A DNA stretch of 5,042 nucleotides from Oscillospiraceae bacterium. Lineage in GTDB: Bacteria > Bacillota > Clostridia > Oscillospirales > Ruminococcaceae. The position numbers and the translations under genes are program-made. Below, one piece after another: positions 1 through 3,193 of this stretch; positions within the stretch are counted from its first letter, which is position 1; every line of letters begins with the position of its first letter. The notes under the pieces are model-generated. The model saw only the letters and a list, made by a program, of their open reading frames with translations. It was not told where the DNA came from and did no database searches. The DNA lies in the NCBI GenBank assembly GCA_017416665.1, contig JAFQBO010000192.1:1-5042 (forward strand). The letters are read 5' to 3'.

Positions 1-60
1 AGGCTCTGCCTTTGGATTCCGCAAACTTTTGAAAAAGTTTGATCAAAACTTTTAGTTTTG
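1..60. repeat. Right part of a probable interspersed intergenic repeat
   Basis: Non-coding stretch dense in short inverted repeats. AGGC-TCT-GCCT (1-11) is a hairpin cut by the window edge. AAACTTTT (23-30) pairs with AAAAGTTT (33-40), and the second arm can instead pair rightward around the centre TTTGATCAAA (38-47) with ACTTTT, so the two folds exclude each other. From memory, similar strings (an 'AGAGCCT' hairpin followed by a TTTGATCAAA core) recur between genes in Ruminococcaceae genomes. That recollection is not checkable here and copy number is unknown. No ORF with a start and RBS is visible. Confidence 0.45.
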
Positions 61-69
61 TGAATGCAG

Positions 70-193
70 ACTTTTTCGACAAGCTGGAGGGACTGCTTTG
101 GCAGTCCCTTTATTCTGTAGAAAAATTAAAATAGCAGATGAGCATTGCTCGCCCGTTAGTATAAAATAAACTTTTTCTACAAACTGAAAGGAC
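70..193 (+). repeat. Two direct-repeat leaders (70-93, 170-193), each followed by a hairpin
   Basis: The 24-base stretches at 70-93 and 170-193 match at 20 of 24 positions and share the pattern ACTTTTTC-n-ACAA-n-CTG. They lie exactly 100 bp apart. Each runs directly into a stem-loop whose stem begins with GGAC and closes with GTCC followed by TTTA. The stems themselves differ (one built on ACTGC/GCAGT, the other on CGCC/GGCG), so leader and fold are kept while the stem sequence varies. The spacer (about 114-169) holds no gene, only a weak GAGC-ATT-GCTC hairpin at 140-150. Confidence 0.55.
88..113 (+). terminator. Rho-independent terminator, plus strand
   Basis: AGGGACTGC (88-96), loop TTTG (97-100), GCAGTCCCT (101-109), followed by TTATT. 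This is a perfect 9-bp stem with a 4-base loop and a short T-rich tail on the plus strand. It most likely ends a plus-strand transcript entering from left of the window. The T tract is short, so termination efficiency is uncertain. Confidence 0.6.
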
Positions 194-213
194 GCCCATA
201 TAAGGCGTCCTTT
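187..213 (-). terminator. Terminator downstream of the GH5 cellulase gene
   Basis: AAAGGACGCC (187-196) pairs perfectly with GGCGTCCTTT (204-213) around a 7-base loop, a 10-bp stem. It begins 12 bases beyond the stop codon of the minus-strand cellulase gene (226-228). On the minus strand the stem ends in CCTTT, followed by CAGTTTG and a second T-containing stretch. On the plus strand it is followed by AAATTTT, so it could stop transcription both ways. With no gene between it and the hairpin at 88-109, its main client is probably the cellulase mRNA. Confidence 0.65.
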
Positions 214-225
214 AAATTTTACAGA

Positions 226-2313
226 TTATTTATTAAGATCGTCAGCTGTAATTGTCTTGAGCAGGTATTCAATAAGTTTAAGAATATCAGTTGAGTCAAG
301 TACACCATCATGTGTAACATCTGCATTTGCAGCAGCTGTAGAATCCTTAAGTGGGAAAAGATCAGTATTTGCTACAAACTTTGAAAGAGCTGCTATGTCA
401 GCAGTACCGATACTGTTATCACAGTTTACATCGCCCATGATTGTTGGTGTACCGATATCTACTGAAGGAGCTGTTGATGGTTCTGTAGGTTCTGTAGATG
501 GCTCTGTAGGATCTGTAGAAGGTTCAGTTGGCTCTGTTGATGGTTCTGTAGGTTCTGTAGAAGGTTCTGTAGGTTCTGTAGAAGGTTCTGTAGGTTCTGT
601 AGAAGGTTCTGTTGGCTCTGTTGTAGGCTCTGTAGTTGGTTCTGTTGTAGGCTGTTCGCTGTTTACAGGAACTGCATAGATACCATAAACTGTTGCAATA
701 TCACCCTGTGCACTTGCAAACATACATATTATATTGTTTATGTCATCACCGGAACCGTTTACAGTTGCCTTCATGTCTTCGTATGAATAGTTATAAACAT
801 AATCCTGAGTGCTTGTACCGTCATTCATAACAAGATTCCAGTTTGCAGGAGCCATGATTGCAAGGGCAGGATCTTTAGCTGATTTTGCAATTACAACGAT
901 CTTATAGTTTTCGTTGATGTAATTTTCATAGCCTGTGAACTGAACGTTACCCCATTCAAAAGGAACATCGCCTTCACCTAATGTCTGCTGACCTTCTGTA
1001 CTTTTGAAGAGTTCAACCCAGTCATCACCGATTTTGATGTTGTCCCATGAGAAATCCTGTGCTGAATATACAGGAACTGAATAATTTGAAACACCTACTG
1101 TCTGCATCATAGTTTCAATAACAGGTGCTGAATTTTCATACCATGTATTTGTTTTTCTGTTAATGTAGCCGTGGTTTTCACCTGATGGTGTTGCACCTTC
1201 TGTGTAAACAGCGTTGTTGTCCCAGAGTACGCAAGGAATTCCGGCATCTTCAGCTGCACCGAGGTAGTCCTTAGCCCAGTTTATTCTTGAATCAGTATTG
1301 CCGAAGTCTGAGGCACTGAATTCGCCGATAATAATTGGAGCGTTCTTTTCTGAGATGATTGACTTCATGTTGCTGAAGAAAGTATTGATTTCCTGTCTGT
1401 AGTTTGCACCCCAACCGCTGTTTGAAGAACCGTCTGCTAGGTATTCGTGGTTTGCCTTATCGCTTGTATCCATAGTGAAGAAGTATGGCAGATAAGCGTG
1501 AACTGAGAGTGCAACGTTACCTGAACCATCAGGAATTGCAATCTGTCTTACAGTATCAGGATTGCTTGATGCAACATAACCAGGAAGCATAAGTACACGT
1601 TCACTGTTTGCTGATGAACCCTGTCCTCTTACAACATCTACGAAAATATTGTTAAGGTCATTGATATACTGCCATGAATATGTGTCACCTGCACCCCATT
1701 CAACAGCAGGATCATATGTCTGTCTTGGTTCGTTCATACCTTCAAAAATAAGGTGCTGGTCATAATCAGCAAATTCGTCTGCAACCTGTGTCCAGATGTC
1801 CTCAAGTTTTTCAGCGGCAGCAGCCTTTGTTTCATCTGTAAATTTCTCAACGTTTACCCAGTCTTCATGGTGAACGTTAAGGATTACGAACATATCGTTG
1901 TTATAGGCATAGTCAACTGTTTTCTTTACATATGCCAGCCAGTCAGGACTGATTTCCCAGTCGCCGTTTGCATCTTTCTGGATATGTTCATACCATGTTG
2001 TAGGAACACGGACAGTGTTGAAACCGGCAGCCTTTACAGCATCGAAAAGAGCCTGTGTCGGTTCAGGGTTGCCCCACTTTGTAACAGCAAACTTTGGATC
2101 GCTTGAAAATGTTGAACCTGTATTTGCACAGTCAAGGGTGTTACCAAGGTTCCAGCCGATTGTCATCTGATCTGTGATTTCAAAAGCTGTTTTTCCTGTA
2201 AGTCCTGTAGCGTAAACATTTTCCTTGTCAATATTTGCAAGACTGAAGCTGAACATTGACAATGAACATGCAGCAGCTGTTGCGACAGCCGCAATGGTTT
2301 TTCTGAAGTTCAT
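226..2313 (-). CDS. Secreted dockerin-bearing GH5 endoglucanase (probable subfamily GH5_4)
   Basis: Probable endo-beta-1,4-glucanase of glycoside hydrolase family 5, 695 residues, exported and attached to a cellulosome. Domains: signal peptide 1-26 or 1-35 (NFRK, then a hydrophobic Ala-rich stretch; possible cleavage after SLA or VYA); GH5 (beta/alpha)8 barrel about 44-405; beta-rich putative carbohydrate-binding module about 417-550; Thr/Glu/Pro/Ser linker about 553-616; type I dockerin 627-688. GH5 hallmarks visible are GWNLGNT (53-59), VRVP with Arg102, NVHHE (146-150), NEP with acid/base Glu195, VHAY (271-274), GEF with nucleophile Glu331, and LWDNN (363-367). The set resembles GH5_4, whose members act on cellulose, beta-glucan and sometimes xyloglucan or mannan; exact substrate is not readable. 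Dockerin loops are D628-N630-D632-D639 and D665-T667-D669-D676. The start at 2313 is chosen for its strong RBS and signal peptide; an in-frame ATG at 2382 sits at the predicted transcription start and lacks an RBS. Monocistronic, with its own promoter and terminator. Confidence 0.93.
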   Translation of the reverse strand: MNFRKTIAAVATAAACSLSMFSFSLANIDKENVYATGLTGKTAFEITDQMTIGWNLGNTLDCANTGSTFSSDPKFAVTKWGNPEPTQALFDAVKAAGFNTVRVPTTWYEHIQKDANGDWEISPDWLAYVKKTVDYAYNNDMFVILNVHHEDWVNVEKFTDETKAAAAEKLEDIWTQVADEFADYDQHLIFEGMNEPRQTYDPAVEWGAGDTYSWQYINDLNNIFVDVVRGQGSSANSERVLMLPGYVASSNPDTVRQIAIPDGSGNVALSVHAYLPYFFTMDTSDKANHEYLADGSSNSGWGANYRQEINTFFSNMKSIISEKNAPIIIGEFSASDFGNTDSRINWAKDYLGAAEDAGIPCVLWDNNAVYTEGATPSGENHGYINRKTNTWYENSAPVIETMMQTVGVSNYSVPVYSAQDFSWDNIKIGDDWVELFKSTEGQQTLGEGDVPFEWGNVQFTGYENYINENYKIVVIAKSAKDPALAIMAPANWNLVMNDGTSTQDYVYNYSYEDMKATVNGSGDDINNIICMFASAQGDIATVYGIYAVPVNSEQPTTEPTTEPTTEPTEPSTEPTEPSTEPTEPSTEPTEPSTEPTEPSTDPTEPSTEPTEPSTAPSVDIGTPTIMGDVNCDNSIGTADIAALSKFVANTDLFPLKDSTAAANADVTHDGVLDSTDILKLIEYLLKTITADDLNK
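479..625 (-). repeat. 21-bp tandem repeats encoding the TEPTEPS-type linker
   Basis: Seven successive 21-bp units lie inside the cellulase gene. Each encodes a seven-residue Thr-Glu-Pro/Ser step of the inter-domain linker. Units at 542-562, 563-583 and 584-604 are identical; those at 479, 500, 521 and 605 differ by a few bases. A 12-bp period (TTEP) continues on the right toward about 654. The unit is a multiple of three, so gain or loss of a copy changes linker length without breaking the frame. The linker joins the binding module to the dockerin and should be extended and flexible. Confidence 0.9.
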
Positions 2314-2320
2314 GATGATC

Positions 2321-2329
2321 TTCCTCCCT
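2321..2329 (-). promoter_or_regulatory. Ribosome binding site that fixes the cellulase start
   Basis: On the minus strand AGGGAGGAA lies just upstream of the ATG at 2313, with the GGGAGG core (2323-2328) ending nine bases before it. This selects the start that gives a clean signal peptide, rather than the longer in-frame reading from 2382. Confidence 0.85.
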
Positions 2330-2358
2330 AAAAAAATAAAACATAAATAAAATATTTT

Positions 2359-2372
2359 GTGTGAATTCACAC
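2359..2372. promoter_or_regulatory. Perfect 14-bp palindrome in the cellulase 5' leader
   Basis: GTGTGAATTCACAC is an exact palindrome located about 8-20 bases downstream of the predicted cellulase transcription start. As DNA it could be a dimeric repressor site; as RNA it could fold to a five-pair hairpin (GUGUG, loop AAUU, CACAC) near the 5' end of the mRNA. It does not fit the CcpA cre consensus. Which role applies cannot be decided from sequence alone. Confidence 0.5.
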
Positions 2373-2374
2373 TT

Positions 2375-2395
2375 ATGTACATTAATATTGTACAT
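2375..2395. promoter_or_regulatory. Inverted repeat covering the cellulase -10 box
   Basis: ATGTACA (2375-2381) and TGTACAT (2389-2395) are exact inverted 7-bp arms around a 7-base AT spacer. The right arm and spacer edge contain the -10 hexamer TACAAT (minus strand, 2387-2392), and the left arm reaches the predicted start site. A protein bound here would block RNA polymerase, so this is a candidate operator; the regulator is unknown. Confidence 0.45.
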
Positions 2396-2415
2396 TATTC
2401 GGTAACAAATGTCAA
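2387..2415 (-). promoter_or_regulatory. Sigma-70/SigA-type promoter of the cellulase gene
   Basis: On the minus strand TTGACA (2415-2410), a 17-base spacer, and TACAAT (2392-2387) form a near-consensus housekeeping promoter. Transcription would begin around 2380, giving a leader of about 66 bases before the ATG at 2313. The -35 overlaps one arm of a long inverted repeat (2401-2448), and the -10 lies in a second one (2375-2395), so the promoter is strong by sequence but probably controlled. Confidence 0.75.
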
Positions 2416-2448
2416 GTGTTTATGTGAAATTTAAAGACATTTGTTATC
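2401..2448. promoter_or_regulatory. Long spaced inverted repeat overlapping the cellulase -35
   Basis: TAACAAATGTC (2403-2413) and GACATTTGTTA (2436-2446) are perfect 11-bp inverted arms. They extend to 13 bp with one mismatch (2401-2413 and 2436-2448) around a 22-base spacer. Arm centres are 33 bp apart, close to three helical turns, so two bound subunits would face the same side of the DNA. The proximal arm overlaps the -35 hexamer. This fits an operator or a pair of half-sites for a transcription factor; no family can be named from the site. Confidence 0.5.
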
Positions 2449-2520
2449 TTTAGGTAAACATTATTTTAATTTTAGTGTCATTTTGTTTATTTGAGTTAAA
2501 AAAATTTTTTCAAAAAACTA

Positions 2521-2549
2521 TTGACAAGAGTGAATTTATATGTTATCAT
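2521..2549 (+). promoter_or_regulatory. Promoter of the metal-efflux operon
   Basis: TTGACA (2521-2526), a 17-base spacer, and TATCAT (2544-2549), with an extended -10 TG (2541-2542), give a near-consensus SigA-type promoter. Directly upstream, phased A and T tracts (A 2498-2504, T 2505-2510, A 2512-2517) look like an UP element. The predicted start site near 2556 lies inside the operator at 2546-2569, giving a short leader of about 30 bases before the GTG at 2586. Confidence 0.8.
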
Positions 2550-2569
2550 ATGAACAGATATTCATATGA
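2546..2569. promoter_or_regulatory. SmtB/CzrA-type metalloregulator operator
   Basis: TCATATGAA (2546-2554) and TTCATATGA (2561-2569) are perfect 9-bp inverted arms around CAGATA. The core reads ATATGAACA-GA-TATTCATAT, matching the ATGAACA-nn-TATTCAT operator class known for ArsR/SmtB zinc sensors. It covers the end of the -10 box and the transcription start, so bound repressor would exclude RNA polymerase. The gene for the matching repressor begins 17 bases downstream, implying autoregulation. Confidence 0.85.
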
Positions 2570-2576
2570 AAGGACG
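2569..2576 (+). promoter_or_regulatory. Ribosome binding site supporting the GTG start of the repressor
   Basis: AAAGGACG lies about ten bases before the GTG at 2586. The only nearby ATG in frame (2616, residue 11) has no purine-rich site before it and would remove His-containing N-terminal residues, so GTG is preferred. The site abuts the operator's right arm. Confidence 0.7.
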
Positions 2577-2585
2577 TTGATATAA

Positions 2586-2942
2586 GTGAGTACGGAAAAT
2601 ACTGCATCAGAATTTATGCATATACACGAAGAGGCTATTGAAAAGGTCAGGGAGATAACTCCTCCTGATGAAACACTTTATGACCTTGCCGAGCTTTTTA
2701 AAGTGTTCGGAGATTCGACAAGAATTAAAATTTTATATTCTCTTTTCAGCAGTGAACTTTGTGTGTACGACATTTCACAGCTTCTTGGAGTAAGTCAGAC
2801 AGCGGTTTCGCACCAGCTGAAAATTCTCAAAACAAACAAGCTTGTGAAAAGCCGTAAAGACGGAAAGCACGTTTTTTATTCTCTCGCCGATGATCATGTT
2901 TACAGTATCATCAATCAGGGAATTGAACATATCAATGAATAA
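2586..2942 (+). CDS. ArsR/SmtB-family metal-responsive repressor
   Basis: Winged-helix homodimeric repressor of 118 residues, typical length for the family, starting at GTG. It is expected to bind the operator at 2546-2569 and release it when Zn(II), or possibly Cd/Pb, is bound. Visible features: the alpha-3 segment ELCVYDI (57-63), and the recognition helix region VSQTAVSHQLKIL (69-81), followed by the wing with RKDGKHVFYSL (90-100). The C-terminal helix carries D102-x-H104-x10-H115-xx-E118, exactly the spacing of the SmtB alpha-5 zinc ligands (Asp, His, His', Glu'). The CadC/ArsR-type second cysteine of the alpha-3 site is replaced by Tyr61; Cys59 remains, and His12/His14 lie in the N-terminal arm. 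This argues for a zinc-type sensor rather than an arsenic sensor. First gene of an operon with the HMA protein (16 bases on) and the ATPase. Specific metal is inferred. Confidence 0.93.
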   Translation: MSTENTASEFMHIHEEAIEKVREITPPDETLYDLAELFKVFGDSTRIKILYSLFSSELCVYDISQLLGVSQTAVSHQLKILKTNKLVKSRKDGKHVFYSLADDHVYSIINQGIEHINE

Positions 2943-2958
2943 ATAAGGAGTAATTATC

Positions 2959-3177
2959 ATGAAAAAAACATTTAAACTTGAAGAGCTTGACTGTGCAAAC
3001 TGTGCAGCAAAAATGGAAGCAGGAATTGCAAAAATTGATGGCGTTGAAGCTGTTACTGTGAGCTTTATGACACAGAAACTCACACTTACTGCTGATGAAA
3101 ATGCTTTTGATAAAATTCTGAAACAGGCATCAAAGGTTATAAAGAAGATTGAACCTGATTGTCACATTGTAATGTAA
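2959..3177 (+). CDS. Free-standing heavy-metal-associated (HMA) domain protein
   Basis: A 72-residue soluble protein made of a single HMA (beta-alpha-beta-beta-alpha-beta) domain. It has LDCANC (10-15) with the metal-binding pair Cys12/Cys15; the preceding Asp11 is typical of Zn/Cd/Pb-type HMA domains rather than the copper type (GMTC). The sequence resembles the N-terminal domain of CadA/ZntA ATPases, including the closing KKIEPD segment, but here it is a separate gene. The tail adds Cys68-His69, possible extra ligands. AAGGAG (2945-2950) stands eight bases before the ATG, and a double stop (TAA TAA, 3175-3180) ends it, so it is not an accidental break. It lies between the repressor and the ATPase and probably delivers metal to the ATPase or tunes its activity in the cytoplasm. 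That role is inferred from the fused homologues. Confidence 0.88.
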   Translation: MKKTFKLEELDCANCAAKMEAGIAKIDGVEAVTVSFMTQKLTLTADENAFDKILKQASKVIKKIEPDCHIVM

Positions 3178-3193
3178 TAAGGGTTGTGAGTTT

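Noticed and set aside
479..654. Regularly spaced repeats resembling a CRISPR array
   Set aside because: The units are contiguous 21-bp in-frame tandem repeats with no unique spacers, and they encode a protein linker.
257..679. Plus-strand open frame of 140 residues rich in GSVGSVEGS repeats
   Set aside because: It is the complement of the Thr-Glu-Pro-Ser linker and dockerin of the cellulase gene; the repeat keeps the opposite strand open. No convincing RBS or family resemblance.
1753..2106. Plus-strand open frame of 117 residues with many Cys and Phe
   Set aside because: Antisense to the GH5 catalytic domain; composition is what an antisense reading gives, and no RBS precedes it.
2314..2382. 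Longer cellulase start at the ATG ending at 2382
   Set aside because: It adds 23 residues before a good signal peptide, lacks an RBS, and coincides with the predicted transcription start; the ATG at 2313 has a strong RBS.
2775..3083. Minus-strand open frame of 102 residues
   Set aside because: It runs antisense across the repressor and HMA genes and their junction, both of which have clear families and RBSs.
2959..3193. HMA/ATPase gap as a frameshifted pseudogene
   Set aside because: The HMA frame ends in a double stop after a full domain, the ATPase has its own RBS and start, and an in-frame stop lies upstream of it.
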